NCBI GenBank assembly: GCA_009741485.1 | Contig: CM019214.1 | Span: 59,011,749-59,075,748 of the forward strand | Length of the DNA stretch: 64,000 nucleotides | Source: Malurus cyaneus samueli | Lineage: Eukaryota; Chordata; Aves; Passeriformes; Maluridae | Direction: 5' to 3' | Shown: one piece after another, positions 47,816-62,030 of the stretch | Layout: each line of letters starts with the position of its first letter | Position numbering within the stretch: position 1 is the first letter of the stretch | Position numbers and translations under genes: made by a program | Notes under the pieces: generated by a model | Told to the model about the DNA's origin: nothing | The model's database searches: none | What the model saw: the letters and a program-made list of their open reading frames with translations, nothing else

Positions 47816-48339
47816 AAGAAACCATTTATAATGGATCAAGTGGCTTCCACCCTAAAAGAAACCATTTCCAGCTTGATAAAGAGGAAAAGTGAGACCCTGA
47901 TCATATAGCTTAGACATGTTTATAATGCAAAACTGAAAAAAAACCAAAATTCTGCTGTGAAAATGTAGGACACACTCTACCTTTGACTAGTTAGTGCAAC
48001 CATCTGGCATTTCTAAGTTCTCACCTTTGTTGTATATGTGAATGTGAAATTTTGTTGAATATTGGAATTGTTTTTTTTTTTTTTTAAGGGAATGCATATG
48101 ATGTCCTCTGAGTTCACTATGCACACTTCTGAAACAAATGATTTTGCTGTCCCATTTACTTTTCTTCTGTAACGATTGCCCATTGTTCTATAATGTAAGT
48201 GAAGACTGTTCAGTTTTTTTACATATGCATTACTTGAGGTATTTCAAGATCAATTCAGTTTCCTAAACATGGTATTTGGACATGACTTGAGATGATCTAT
48301 CTTAGCATACTGCTTAACTTTCACCTGCTCTGGAAGTGT

Positions 48340-48790
48340 TGCCAGGTATTAGAAAGTCTCTAAACAAAAAGAGTCAGGTTTAGAAAGGAGACATTGTTTA
48401 TTCTGTTCAGGGGGCAAAGTGAAAGTTTTCCACAAATACAGCATGCAAAGGAATAAAAAATAAGAGAATTTATACACTGAATTCTGCATAAACCCACTTA
48501 TCTAATACATAGCTACCACCTACCTAATTCATAGTTATCAAGCTTGCACAACCTTGCCTAACACTTATCCCTGAGCCTGCAGGGCCTTTTTGAGGGTCTC
48601 TGGTGATCATCTGCCCCTCGCCTCAGTTTTGAGCAAAGTTCAGCTCAGGATACGCAGAACCCAAGGTTGAATGCCGAAGAGGATGTGATGGGGAGCAGGG
48701 TGCCAAATCTCAAACAATTGCCAATCAGGACATAAAATACAAAAACTTCCATACACATTAAGCAAGACCTGCCTAACACACCTAATAAAA
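48340..48790 (-). mobile_element. Probable ERV LTR, minus orientation
   Basis: On the minus strand the block reads as a possible LTR: a polyadenylation signal AATAAA (TTTATT at 48397-48402 on the plus strand) followed closely by CAATGTCTCCTTTCTAAACC. The part at 48560-48700 is GC-richer than its surroundings (CCTGAGCCTGCAGGGCC, CATCTGCCCCTCGCCTCAG). The plus-strand text GGAGACATTGTTTATTCTG resembles the reversed R/U5 of some passerine LTRs. I cannot fix the termini or a target duplication, and the family assignment is by recollection of style only. Confidence 0.42.
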
Positions 48791-49720
48791 TATAGTTGCA
48801 TTCAAAATTTGGGTTAAAGGTGGGAATAATACCATCAGCTTCCATCTGCAATAGATATCAAAGCAAGGGACAAGGAAAGAAAATTCTGCTTAAAGATACC
48901 AGAAAGAAAAGGTTGATTATTTTCATCCTCTCACTTGTTATTTTTAATAAAATTCAGCTTATCCAAAGGCAGATATCTATAATAGCCTCGATCATTCCAT
49001 ATGAAGTGGTGCTACCTTTAAACAGGTGACAGCATTATTCCTCTAGAAGCAAATAAAGTGTCTAATATATCTGTATAAAGTAATAGAGAAAAAATAGATA
49101 AACTCTGAAAGATACCTGGTTTAACTACTTCTTCAGTTGAGTTTTCTGAAATTTTTAAATTATTCAAATTTCTGTCTGGAAGTTTCACTAGCGTCTAAAG
49201 TTTTGTATATATATGCAGAAGTCTCTTGGCAATGTCAGGTAAAGTTGTATCCATATAGGCTCATAAAATATTATTTCCCTTAGGAATTTGATACAGAGAT
49301 TTCAAAAACATTCTTAAGCTATAAATCCTCCACAAAATACAGACACATAAAATTTGAATTTCATTTTTTAAATAGTGCCATACATGCAATTGTCCCTGCT
49401 TCAGATTTTAATGAAATTAATATAGCATATGTCAATTTCCTCTTGCTTGTGGAAAGGAACAGTAGCCTGATGGATATTAGGCTAAAATCTAAGGAAGAGA
49501 GTGTGAGAAGTTGTATGGTTTGTGTGCAAATAGACGAAGTCATGCGCTTCTGAGGACAGTGTTCAGATACCACTGTAATGCAAGAGAGGTACAGAGCTGA
49601 TAATTTAAAATCCCGTGCACACATACATACAAGCAATAGCAGAGGAGGGTTTGTTAGAATGCAAAAGCTAATCTATTCCACCTCCTTTTTTCTGTGGTAA
49701 AATAAATACTTCTAGACTTC
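48791..49720. other. Unique AT-rich noncoding DNA
   Basis: No gene or repeat family was recognised. Confidence 0.55.
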
Positions 49721-49990
49721 TGTAGTGGGTTGACCCTGGCTGGATGCCAGACACCCATCAAAGCCTCTTTCTCATCCCCTCTGCCGCTGGATAGTGAAGA
49801 GAAAATACAGCAAAGGGAAATGAGTTGGGAAAAGAACTGGGAGAGATCATTCACCAAATACAATAATGGGAAAACAGACTTGAATTAACGATATTAATTG
49901 AATTATTGTTAACAAAATCAAGGCAGGGTAATGAGGCATAAAAACAGACCTTATAAACACCTTCACACCCACTTCTCCTTTATGACTGCC
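49721..49990 (-). mobile_element. LTR 3' fragment, minus orientation, same family as 12.46 kb and 31.1 kb
   Basis: It opens TGTAGTGGGTTGACCCTGGC and continues TGGATGCCAGACACCCATCA, the reversed 3' end of this LTR family. It goes on through GGGAGAGATCATTCACCAAA and a reversed, degenerate polyadenylation region (TTGAATTATTG). The mirror-image sequence at 31085-31340 shows the same order of blocks. The GC-rich U3 part, which carries the minisatellite unit in the 12.46-kb copy, is missing, so it is truncated at about 49990. Confidence 0.78.
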
Positions 49991-52632
49991 AAATGAATAA
50001 GAAAGCTTCACTTTTTATTAAGGAAGATTCAGACTAGAGAAAACAAAGATAAACAATAAAAAAAACTCAGTTCTTCCTTGGTCCAAAACAAAACAAAACA
50101 AAACAACACCCACATTTTAAGTAATACTTAGTCATGGTACTTCAAAGTAGTTCCTCTAAATGAAAAGAAAGCTACAACTGGTATAACTTCTGCCAGATCT
50201 GTTGCACATACAATGGAAGCAATTTTCTCAGGAACTATGAAAATAATAATACTTTACCCATGGTATAACACTTGAGTGGACCATTATATGATGTAAGATG
50301 CAAAAGAGACCTTTCTAACAATTAAATGTCACATTATCGTTAACAAAATCAAGAAGTATTGACTTATAGTTAACTATATATGCAAAAGGCTAGAAGAAAC
50401 TACAGCAGGATGATTTTAATGTCACTGAACTCATTTTAAGGCTAGGAATTAAGTTGTTTAGCTAGAAAAACACAGAGAACAGATCAGCTGAAGATGACAA
50501 AAATCTGTCTAATTTTCAGTTACATGTCAAAGGTTTCATTATTATACCTCTATTATCTCTCCATAGACATCTCAAGCATAAATCAATTGCTTGAATGAAG
50601 ACCCTTTATATAATTTTTGAAATTCCAGACTCCTACTTAGCTTCCAAAATAGGACTACATGAAGGATATCTGTCCCATATCATGCAATTTTGCATGCATC
50701 AACGTGCATTGGTTTCTCTGCAGTATCTCAAATGCCTGCTTGATTTATTTGATCTAATACTTTGTTTGAAGCAGAATTGCATGACTAAAGGCAGAGCAGA
50801 TCAGTTGGCAAGACCACTCTTGGGGATAGGGAACAACATCTGATCTATTTTCTTTAATTAGAATAAAGTCAGAAAAATTAAAATTCATATCTTTAAATTT
50901 CTTTTCTCCCTTTTCTCTTACAAAAGCATATAAAATATATGTGTTCTGTTCATGAAGAAAAAGGGTGAACCATTACATAATTTCTTTTTAAATAAAACAG
51001 ACGTTTGTAATCGATATTAATTACAAGACAGAACCTTTTCAGCTTAACTAAAGAAAATATTTCCACTTTGGGTGGGGTTCTTGGACTTCTCCCATTATTC
51101 AGAGAATGAAACCCCGACACCTTTCTGTACTTCTCTTACAAAGTGTTTACAAGTATATATTATGAATTTTTAATGAATAACAGAAATCTTGATAATATGT
51201 TTATAGAAGGGAGCTTAATATTGAACAGGGGAATACTTCTGAGTGAGAAAGAAGGGTTTTGGGGCATACCTAAATAGTTAATTAGTTCTTTGTACTTACC
51301 CAGAATTTCTTGGACTTTTTGGATTCATGTATTATAAGTATTTGCTGTAATGAATAGATATTCTTATGTTGTCGACAACGAATTAAAATCAAAGGCACTT
51401 CAAACATAAAGGGAGAGAAAGACAAAGTTATGTACCAAACTTATTAAAAACCTTTTAGACAATATTTTATTCCTTTGTAAGTCAAAAGTGTTGAACACAT
51501 TTTCGCATTAAAACCACATTCACACTGGACTGGCTATGCAGAGAGAAAGAAATATGGCTATGATAAAAATGGTGACAGACCTGTCAGCGTGCCTACATCT
51601 GGAAGTTGGAGTTTGCTTCCAAGGAATGGAGCACTTCAACAGATCCACTGGAGATTGACAGATGTGCTGTGACCTGAGGATACTTAAAGCTGTTCTTGCT
51701 TTATCACCTGAAAACCTGTTTGTGAGTATGTTTCATGCAGGTTGGGTAAGTGCTCTCTGCAAGGCCACAAATTCAATTCCCTCAGCTTCAAAGCACACTT
51801 TCAGAGCTACTTCAGTAGCTAAAGCCAGTCGACATCTTATCTCCTTCATACAAAAGGCCTTCTAAAGCACTGCACTGAAGGCAGTGTTGCTGCTGATACT
51901 TCAGTTCCATACTCACGTAGATGTAAACGTGTCTCTGCAAATCTTTCTGCTTAGTAGAATTCCAGAAACTTCTGTGACCATTACAATTAAAAAAAAAAAA
52001 AATCCAAACCAGGATGTATTTATAACCCTATATTAAATGACCATTTATGACACTGAAATGTATGTTGTCAAGGATTATTTTAATCTTTATTTAAGACAGA
52101 ATACACAAAATGTTCGATTTTTAATCTCAACTAGATTATTAAGATGATACTTTTATGCAAACAGGAATAAAATACTATATGCAATACTGACATAAGAAAA
52201 ATTGCAGAACTGAATTAACTTTGTTCCCAGGGAAGCAAAAAATACTTTCTTAACTACTGTTAAAGACAGGCTTAAAGTTAAACACATATATCACATAAAA
52301 CAAAGAAGCACCTTTTCTATGGAAAAAAATACACAATTTAAGACATAAACAAGCCTCTAAAATTATTCATGTAGTAAATAAGCTTCTAAGAGGCCTAGCT
52401 ATCTTTAATAGGTTTATCATAGAAAAAAACAATGAAGGAATTACTTAAAAATTGTGGAAACCACCATATTGTTTTAACTCTGTTTATGTAAACTAAACAA
52501 TATTTCATAGAGCAGAAGTTATAATGTCAGAATTCACAAGAATAGCAAGAGTGTTTATTTGAAATAAATAGCAGTCAGGAGTGATGATAATCAGTTCCAT
52601 TTCTCTGCATTTTGCTACAGTGGTAGAAATTC
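49991..52632. other. Unique AT-rich noncoding DNA
   Basis: No gene was recognised. A short AAAAC pentamer run near 50090-50105 and an A run near 51989-52001 are the only simple repeats noted. Confidence 0.55.
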
Positions 52633-52822
52633 AGTTTGAATCCATTTCCCCTTGCCCTGTAACTATGTGTGCTTGTTGGATGTCTCTCTCTACTTCCTTG
52701 CAGCTTACCTTCAGGAAGTGGAAGGCTGCAGTTAAGTTACCTTGAAGCCTTCTCTTCTTCAGGCAGAACAATCCCAACTCTCTCAGCCTTTCCTCATGTG
52801 AGAGGTGCTCCATTCCTCTCAC
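52633..52822 (-). mobile_element. CR1 LINE fragment, C-terminal ORF2 region
   Basis: The minus strand encodes MEHLSHEERLRELGLFCLKK, then RRLQGNLTAAFHFLK, the conserved tail of CR1 ORF2 proteins just upstream of the segment preserved at 45047-45312. The plus strand shows the corresponding CCTTCTCTTCTTCAGGCAGA followed by ACAATCCCAACTCTCTCAGC. The 63-codon frame has no stop over the whole fragment, but a tail of different sequence (TGQGEMDSN) and missing 3' end show a truncated remnant. Confidence 0.9.
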
Positions 52823-54960
52823 ACTTTATCACAGGTAACGAAAGTCCAGCATGCAGAAATATGTATATGTAGATAGCATATGCACACTAATTTTACAACT
52901 ATATAAAAATGAAGTATTTCATACAATCTGAATATCAAACTAAAATATAAACTCAGTTAACACATACCAAATTGCTTTTAAATCTTTGTTAAAACAAACA
53001 AACTTCATTTTCTAATGTCTTATGTAATGGGCAATATCTAAGCAGAATCTTAGATTTTGTAACAACTTTAGGCTTAAAATGCACAATTAAAAAGATGGTA
53101 GACTTTAATAAAATTTATTTCTCTAAGAATGAAATACGCTTTATATTCTAAGCTAGTTACGTATTATTCATCTGCACACCTTTCTATATTTCTTAAACTT
53201 TTTTTTGTTTTAGAGGTTGCTTATGGTGAATTAAAGTCTGGTTCTACAACTAATGTAAATAATGCAGATAGTTTAACTTATTGAGCTTTCACTTTCATAA
53301 CACTGGATAGTTAGTAGAGAAGTAACTCAGACTTTGACCTATACCATAGTTTCCTAAATTCTGCTGGTAATTAAAATATATTAATTCAGTGTAGTTGCAA
53401 GTACATTATAACAAAAAAATACACTCCAACGCTTTTTAAATTGACATACATATATGTGGTATTAAATGAATACTACAACAATCTTTTCCCATGGAAGTGT
53501 AACTGACTTGAGCAAAAACTTGCACTTAACCATATGGAAAAGGTAATAGTTCACGACGATTTTTGTATGCACAGTGAAAACAGTGGGGTAATATCAGTTA
53601 GAGATCAGGGTCCTTAAACAAGTATTTTAACGTGACCATCATTCAACAAGTAGTCATCAGTACTCCCAACAGAATTGCTTACTAATAGGGAACTTCCAAA
53701 CCTTAATATTATGATTTTCATTACGCTTGCTAGGTTAAAGAGATGTTTGAATCAGCTTTAACAGGTAAACAAGCTGATGTTATTGATTAACATTACTTTA
53801 TTTTAGAATGTCTTATTGTTCATAACTATAAATTCAGCCTATTATTTCTTTATATATTTAATGCAGGTACTGATTATCTAAAGTATAAATAAAAATATTC
53901 TAAATGCTGAGTGGAATCTATAGAGATGAGTAATACTTGTTTTTGTTTCTATTCCCCCTGAATTCAGGAATGTAGAGCAGAAATGCTCATTGAAATTCCA
54001 ACAACCCAGATCACAAATTAATGGAAACTAAAATCCTGTATTCCTGCTTCTGCTTTAAGTGCACCTTTAGGTTATAAGCAGTGAACAGTACACAAACATA
54101 TACCATAGACTGTCCTTTAATTGAAATTTACAGGTCTGGTCTATAACACTATTTTAAAATCCCCAACTTTCCCTGTTACAGCATCTCTAGGGTTTTTTGC
54201 TAGACTTGATAATATTCTACAATGTAATATCATATCTACTGCAATTTGACAGCATTACTCCTTTAAATGCTGAGCACAAGAAAGCCATGTGAGTTTCACA
54301 GTTCATAGTACACAATAATTTAAGTTTAGTGGAAAGCATAGGCAGATTTTATAAGTGCTTTTTTAACTGCAGAAAAATACACCATTTGCTTCAAAGCATT
54401 TTAAAATGAGCATCAGGCAGTATTTAAAATCTATCTACCTTACAGAGTCATAAGTTGTGATCCACATAAGTGTCACAGAGAATTAAAATATTTATTTCTT
54501 TACCAAGTAGTAGTGTAACTAGTATCAGTATTAGGCTATCTTTGCCCAAATGATCAGTTGTAGTAATTTCATATCAAAGAAATTTGCAAAAATAAGAACT
54601 CCAATTATGTCTTTTCATGTCCTTCAAAAAGCATGCATGTACAGGAATAATAATGTCCATCTTCACATGAATGGTTGTACATACAATTTTTTTTTGTTAA
54701 TTTTTTATTTTGTTTTTAAAATTCAGACATATTACCATTAAAAGTAGTGAGGAAACTAGCATCCTTTACTGAAAATAAATCAAAACTAATTATAAAAAAC
54801 CTCACATCATAATTCAAGACAGTCTGAAAAAAGAAAAACTTCCATCAGCCAGACTATCCAAAACCTTCCATTCATATGGCCTTATTAAATTTGCTACATT
54901 TCTCTTAATGCCCTACTGATATCAATTTTGGACTTCAATTCCTACCCATGGCTCTTGTCA

Positions 54961-55160
54961 ATTTTTTTTTGTTAGTTTGTTTGTTTCTTGTTGGTGTGTT
55001 GGGGTTGTTTGTTTGGTTTGGTTTTCTTTTTTTTTTTTTTTTTTTTGTTTGGGGTTTTGTTTGTTGGGTTTTCTTTGTTGTTGGTTTGGGTTTTTTTGTT
55101 TGTATTTTTTTTTGTTGTTGTTGTATTGGGTTTTTTAGTTTGTTCTGTTATGTTTTGTTT
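54961..55160. repeat. G/T-rich low-complexity tract
   Basis: About 200 bp made almost only of T and G on the plus strand, with TTTG and TTGGTTTG motifs and a 20-base T run at 55027-55046. Frames of 71, 86 and 93 codons across it are low complexity (Phe/Val/Leu/Gly, or Lys/Asn/Thr) and are not genes. Confidence 0.9.
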
Positions 55161-58100
55161 TGATATGGGAAATTCATTGCATTTCTTCGTAATGATATGT
55201 TTTAACTGCTTGCAGTTTTTCATTTTGCACATCCAGACTTTTCATATTGCTTTATCATTTCTTACCTAGTATCTCCTTCTGCCTTAATCCTGTTGCACAT
55301 ACTTTTATATATGAAAATGTTTACCCTTTCATAAAGATTACCTGCAAAACACCTTGCATACCAACAGTCTGTAGAACTTAGAGATATTTGTGCAATTTCT
55401 GCAACCAGATAATCTGATTATTTTCTCTGCTCTTCAGGCCACAATGTGGGCTGTCTGTACAGTCATCATTAGCTTGTGATTAACAATGTTTAAAAATATA
55501 TGTTTTGAAAGAATACTTCAGTCTTGTCTCCCAGGCTCTCTTGTGTTCTGTTTTCCAGTTGATGAGCTGTTTGGATTATGCTTATTAATTATATATACAA
55601 AGTCAGAAAGTTGAACAATTATTTTGTTAATAATTCCAGCATTTTGTAAATTCATTTGTCTTTTGGAAAGATTATGCATGTTATACACAATTTGTCACCC
55701 ACATAGATATTTCTATTGTACTTCTACTTTTCCTTGTCTTGTCTTATTATCCAAAAGCCTTCAGGCTTGGGAAATAAAAAACATGTACTTCTTTATATTT
55801 TACAGAGCTGAAATTTTCAGAGAGGTCTTAGATGCCTACTTATCCTTAAATTCCTCTGTGAAAAACTCACACTGCTAGACATATACTGCTAACAGAGAAC
55901 CATTTTTGAGTTTGGTTGTCATCTGAGAGGGGGGAAGACATGCCCTAGAGGGAAGACCCCGTTTGTAAAGGTTATGTCCTTATGGTAGCTTGCCTATGTC
56001 TGGTGACAAACTGGTACATGTATAAGATAATAGATACAGAAGAATTCCTTATCCTCTTGTACACAGCTGGAAAAACAAAAAACAATTTTACGGCCTAAAT
56101 GCACTGTTTTCCTTACTGTTACTCCATTTCAGCTCTCACTTTTATGTTGAAATTGTTCCTGGAAAGATCAAAATCTTGCAGTTCCTGATTTGAATTGAAA
56201 ATATTCTGTTAGCTGTTTAAGATGAAGGAAATGTGTGAAACAAGCACCAGACTAGGAAACAGAGATGCTGTCTGAGTAAGGAAAGATACCAAAATACAAA
56301 TAAAGATTACACTTAAATAGATCATCTTCTGAGGGGCATAAGGAGAAATTACAAGCAGTGAGTTTATATGCATGCACCCAATATTTTCTAGTTCCCAGCT
56401 CTCCTTTGAAGTGTAGGAAGGAAATTAAATAGCTGTCTCTTATCAGTGAAATCTGAGCTACCTTCAAATATTGTCTACACGTTAAACTGTGCAGAAAGGT
56501 TGGAGAATAATAAAGATTACACAAAGGCAATTGTGTTTAAGAAAAACGGTTATCGGTATAGGGGAAAAAAAAAATTATATGAGCCCTAAAGGGATAATGA
56601 GCACTGAAATACTGCAAACGAGAGGGCAGGAAGGCAGTCTATCAAGGGAGCATAAACTAAAGAGGAAAGAATAAAGGTTTCCAGTGTCAGAAGGTGGGTC
56701 AGCCTCCTCTCTTGGAGCACATATGTAAATACTTACCTATTAAATTAAAACATCTGAACCTACATGAGAAGCAGGAGGTGAAAACTAGACTTCTAAAAAG
56801 AGCAATAGCTTTCTGAGTGGCTTTATTTTCATAATACTCTCAATAAAAATGAAATGTCTGTAACATGAAAAAAAAAGCAAATAACAAATTTAAAGAGAGA
56901 GATGACATCCTTGGATCTTATCAGGATATAAAGGACAGATGTGAGCATCAAACAAAAAGAAGGTATAAAAGGCTTATTTACAATCTTTTACATATATGAA
57001 AGGACAAAAAACACCATAAAAAGATAGACTTGAGTAACAAAGACAAAATTAAATCATTATGTAACCAATATCTGAGTATTTCTATTGCCTTTTGTATGCA
57101 TGGAACAAAATACAAGGCTGATATAAATACACAGCCAACACAGATTCTGATAACCTCATTTCAAATTCTTGTTCAAGGAAGATCTTCTAATGCCTATTTA
57201 TCTCATATCTAGTAGATTGGGATTTACTGGAAAATGGAGAAATTATGAACATATTCTGTATGACTCTGAAAAGCATACAATGTATAAAGTGCAGACTTGG
57301 AATTCAGAGAAGTATTGAAACAGCTCCCACTACCTTTTCAGAGAATGGCTTAAGTAAAATAAGAAGCTGGATCCAAATGACCTGTGAAGGCACTTTGGAA
57401 AGCATTTCAATACAGAAACCTTTGTAGAATCAAAGCTGAGAAATAGACTGGGTTATAAAACTTTTATAAAAGATTCATTTGAAATACAGCAGGAGCAATT
57501 GCTAGCTCTAGGGAAGCAACTTTAAAAGAAAGTTGAAAGTACTAATCTATTTCTTCTTATAAAAAACAATGCATTACTGAAGTTATCCCATGTGGAATAG
57601 AGAGAAGTCTCTCTAATGGAAAAGTTAGCCTAAGGTTTTATAATCCAGTAAGAGCTATAAACTCCCCACCCACTCTTCTTTGTGGAAGTGGGAAATAAGG
57701 AATTTTCATCTACCTTTTCAAAATCTAGAACTTAAGAGTGACACTAACCCCACAGTTTATTCAATGTCTACATTACAGAGAATTTGTTTGTTTTTTTTTC
57801 TTTGCATCCTGCTGGACATGAAATGTTGGTTAGCTGGGTAACAATTCTATAGCAGTCAAAATTTTCTTTGGGGATGTGTGTGAATCTCACTTCTCTTCTT
57901 TTGTGGTAATACTTGAAATATTCAGCTCATGCAAAAGCTTGTTTATATGAGTCTCTCCCCACTGATGAATCATCATTTTAAACTGGACATCTCTAGGCAG
58001 TGTGACTACCTTAAGAATACAGGTCTTGAATTCACTAAAAGGTCGGAAACAGAAACTAGATAAAATCTGTTAAGGACAGTGAGTCCATGAAAAGTGTTTC

Positions 58101-59173
58101 TGGACAAATGGATATTTCAGATGGATTATCATGACTGCACAGTGTTTTGGGAGGTTGGGCATCAGACTGTACCACAAGATAGACAGTAAATTTAGAGAAC
58201 TAGCTCATCAACTCTACCAGCATGCAGGAAAGTTTTTATAACTTACTGGCAAGCACCAAGTCATGCAAATTGCTAAAATTCCACCTGGAAGCAGATTGTA
58301 ACTAAGTTCTTTATCCCCAATACGTTACATCATTCTGTGTTACAGGCTGTATCTGATAAGGGGTATGTACACTGTTAAATTTCCCTAACTCCAAGTAGGC
58401 AGACAGTCCTGAGCATGTGCTTATGACACCACAATCAGGGTAATTACTCTATGCAGGTCTAGGTTCTAGACACCTGGCCTCATACCACCGTGCCTATTTG
58501 TTCATTGTCATGGGAAGATGGAAGGAGAATAAACAGTAGTGAAGGCTTTCAGTGGTCATCACTGAACTAACCAATCTGCTTCATTTATGATTTCATATCT
58601 CTTAAAATAATTTAACCATATTTTTCTTTATAAAAGTATAATCAGTATAATCAGATCAGTTTGAACAATAATAACCAAGTTTCTAACTCATTATTGCCTG
58701 AAAGCACACTGGCATTTACAGTCTTCAACACTGTCTTTTAATCCTCAGAGAAGAACCACAGAGCTACCTGGGGAGGGGAGGGAAGAGATTTCCAGAGAGG
58801 GAGCTTTTGATGAGGACACCAAAAACACTTCTCAAATAGTTGCTGCATTGATATTCTTCTGTCACTAAGGAAAACTCAGATGAAAGGATCAGTAAAATAT
58901 GTCAAAGTACAATAATTTCAGAAAGAAAATTTACTCATAGCTTTAACAGCCTTGTAGAAAATACATAATGTTTTATTTACCGGGTGAAGCTATTAATCTC
59001 GTGTATAACCAACTCAATTTACATGAACATTGATCATTATTTGGTAAAGCAAGAGTTTGGATTGTGAAGAATTGATTCACAACTGTACAGCAATATTTCT
59101 TCCATTTTTTCTGTCTTACTAAGTATTAAAAGAAAATAGAGGGGGCATAATTAAGACCTTAACAGAAGAGGTT

Positions 59174-59211
59174 GTTTTTTTTTGGTTTTTTTTTGTTTTT
59201 TTTTTTTTTTT
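59174..59211. repeat. T-rich tract
   Basis: Runs of T separated by GG or single G. The minus-strand frame gives lysine repeats only. Confidence 0.85.
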
Positions 59212-62030
59212 CAAAAAGTAAAAGATATTGTTCATGTGGCAACTTACAGGTGGATTTTCAGCCAATATGAAGATCTTCTTCTGAGGAGCCAATGAATGCA
59301 AAAAATGGCATACATAAACTATTGTACACCTGTTTCCAGGAGAACATATTTCCCAGATGTATTATTTCTTTCTTCACCAGTTCCACAGGATGCTAAACAA
59401 CTGATATGAAGTCTCAGAAGATTTGCCCCTAAAGAATCACAAAGAAAATGGAGGCATGGTAAGCTGCATGGTGACATCATTTGTATAATTATCTGAAGAA
59501 AATATTTAATTATAGAGAAGCTCTTTCTGACAAAATTCAGGACCTGTAAACAGCTAAGGGTATATAGGTTCAGTAATTTTCTTTTTCTACCTGCAAAACT
59601 GTAATCAGATCTGGTTATAGTTTCAAATGAATTTCATATAAATGAACACCAAGGAGCAATCATAATGAAAAACACTGTGGACAGGTGCCCAGTAGTATTT
59701 TGCATAGTTCAGCATAAATAGAGAGTGATGAAGGACAAAGGGACATCTGGTGGCTATATGGATATATACATTAATCTTAATACTCTGCATTGCTGTCAAA
59801 AAAAATTTAAGCTACAGAGAACTCCATCTATCCAGACACAATTGTCACTGTCTATTTGAATAAAATATGCAGATTCATATACTTGATCACATAAAAAATT
59901 GGATACTGAATAAATTATTTTTTAATCAGATTCTGTACCTGCATTTCCTGAACAAAACAGCCAGTCACAGCTGCCTTATCCAAAACACATGAAGGAGCTA
60001 GTTGTGCTAGTGCTTTATAAGCAAGAGCAAGAGCAGAAACATTTCCTCACTAAAATAGCTTGAATGTCATTTGTAAAAAACACGTTCTTCACCGTGTTCT
60101 TCACCAAAAAAAAACACACTTTAATTATATATTACATTCAGTTTAATGAAACTAATGGGGCTGTTAAAGGATATATACATTCCCTTCACTGAAATTCAGG
60201 AAGGAAAAAGAAAAGTAAATGTTCCTTTGTTTTTCGTTCCTTTCATATTTTAAAGTTTGCTTTCTTCTGTACCCTAGGTTGCATGTAAGCAGAAGCTGAA
60301 AAGTTACACTTAAAAGCACCACTATTTAATTCACTGATTCTTGTGTCTCTATTCTCTTGAGCACAAAAAGACCTTACTGCTTATATAAGCAATACCAATT
60401 TTCTTTTTTTCCCTTTCAGGTAAAACTCAAGCAAGACTCATTCTTCCCAGATAGCTTCAAAATGTAGCATTTCTTTTCAAGTAGTAATTTGCCTATTTCA
60501 GCATTGCAGTGTATCTCCCACTGTAGGAAACATAACATGCTTACAGATTGAAAATTTCCAACCACTGATACTGGTGAAAAGCAGCACAAAATTAGTTCTT
60601 CTCTGTCTTCTCCCTCTTGTAACCTTTCAGCTCATAATGAATAGCAATGAGCAACTACAGCTAAATGGAACAGTCAAGCTGTGATCTCAGCTATTAATAC
60701 TCATAAGCAGTGATTACACAATGCTAAGTATTGTCATTACAACATGATTTTCTGCTGCTAGGTCACAGAATATGCTGGAGAAAATCTTTAAAAAGTCAAA
60801 TCAATAAGGCCATAAAAGAGGCTGATTTCTTTATTTCTTTTCAGCTACTTAGCACACTAAAATAATTCCTAACAAAATTAAAATAAAATTTAAAATGTTA
60901 ATTTTAGAGAAAGGTAATGAATAAGAACACTAAACAATAGAAAAGAAATAACTAAAATAAACCCACAGTGTTGCTGCAATAGCTATATGAGTGTTATTAA
61001 TTAACTCCCTTGAAAAATAAGCTGTAAATGACATTCACATGTTTTAATTTATCTGAATTATTAATTAAACGCTCCCTCCAGGGTCTCAAAATCCAGTTCA
61101 TTGTTTTCAAGTTTCCCTTGATCTGAGTAAATCCCAGTTCTGACTTTCCTTAGCCCTCATTATCTTTTCCTGAAAACCTTATCAAGTGCACTTTTTCAGA
61201 ACTTTCCAAATTGGGTATTTAGCCCATAATCAAACCCATTTGCTTGCCCTACCAGACACATGTTCAATATTTCCAAATAAATTATGTACTTTCACAAGTA
61301 TCCTGCTATCCCTTTCACAGATCCTCTAGTTTACAAGTCTACTTAAGGAAAGAAATAAAGTTGAAAAATTACACAAAGCTTCATACAAAAATCATTCTTT
61401 ATAATGGCCTAAAGAAATGTGCATATGTATTAAAGAAGGAATACATATATATCACTCTCTTCCCAATATTTTGTCAGCATTCTTTCTAATTTTCAGATGT
61501 ACTTTTTAAAAACCCATCAAGGCTTTCATTTTTATTGCTCAGGAGGGATTGCTGTAAGCAGTTCTGGTGCTTTTTCTGTATTCATTCTACTTTTGACTTT
61601 CCTTGGTCAGCCACAAAACCCGTCTCAAGTTCATCTTCTGCTGAGAAGATCCTTTGACCTATCAAACCTGTTTTCTCCACATGGTAACGAGCTCTTTCTC
61701 AATAGTTTTTCCTCTTTTTTTAATAGAAGGTCACTGGTACTTGACGACCGTACATTTTCCCACTTTGAATAGTGATGCAGTTTCATTCACTGTTAGTTGA
61801 TGATGCTTCTGTAAAGGCAGCTTCCGTGATTCCTTCCACTGCCCTTTTATAGTGTTCCTCTTTTGAAGCCTGGGGATGAACTGTGCCCTTCAATCCTCTG
61901 TGGATGCTGTCAGCCTATAGTAGTAAGGATCTAGTGAGGAAACACAATAAAATAAAACAGTGGGGTTGAGTTTTTTTGGTTTGTTTTCTGAATATGTGGG
62001 CTTACACATTTGTCAAAGTAGAGTTTTTGT

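Larger units (their letters stand above)
52823..62030. other. AT-rich noncoding DNA with G/T-rich and T-rich tracts
   Basis: No exon, RNA gene or transposon was recognised in this long stretch. It contains a strongly G/T-biased tract at 54961-55160, a T-rich tract at 59174-59211 and a 12-bp tandem pair (GTTCTTCACC core) at 60081-60105. Reading frames of up to 93 codons come from the G/T tract or lack any domain. Confidence 0.5.

Noticed and set aside
54948..55269. Hydrophobic frames of 71 and 93 codons that mimic membrane proteins
   Set aside because: The Phe/Val/Leu/Gly content arises from the G/T-rich tract. The minus strand gives Lys/Asn/Thr repeats from the same tract.
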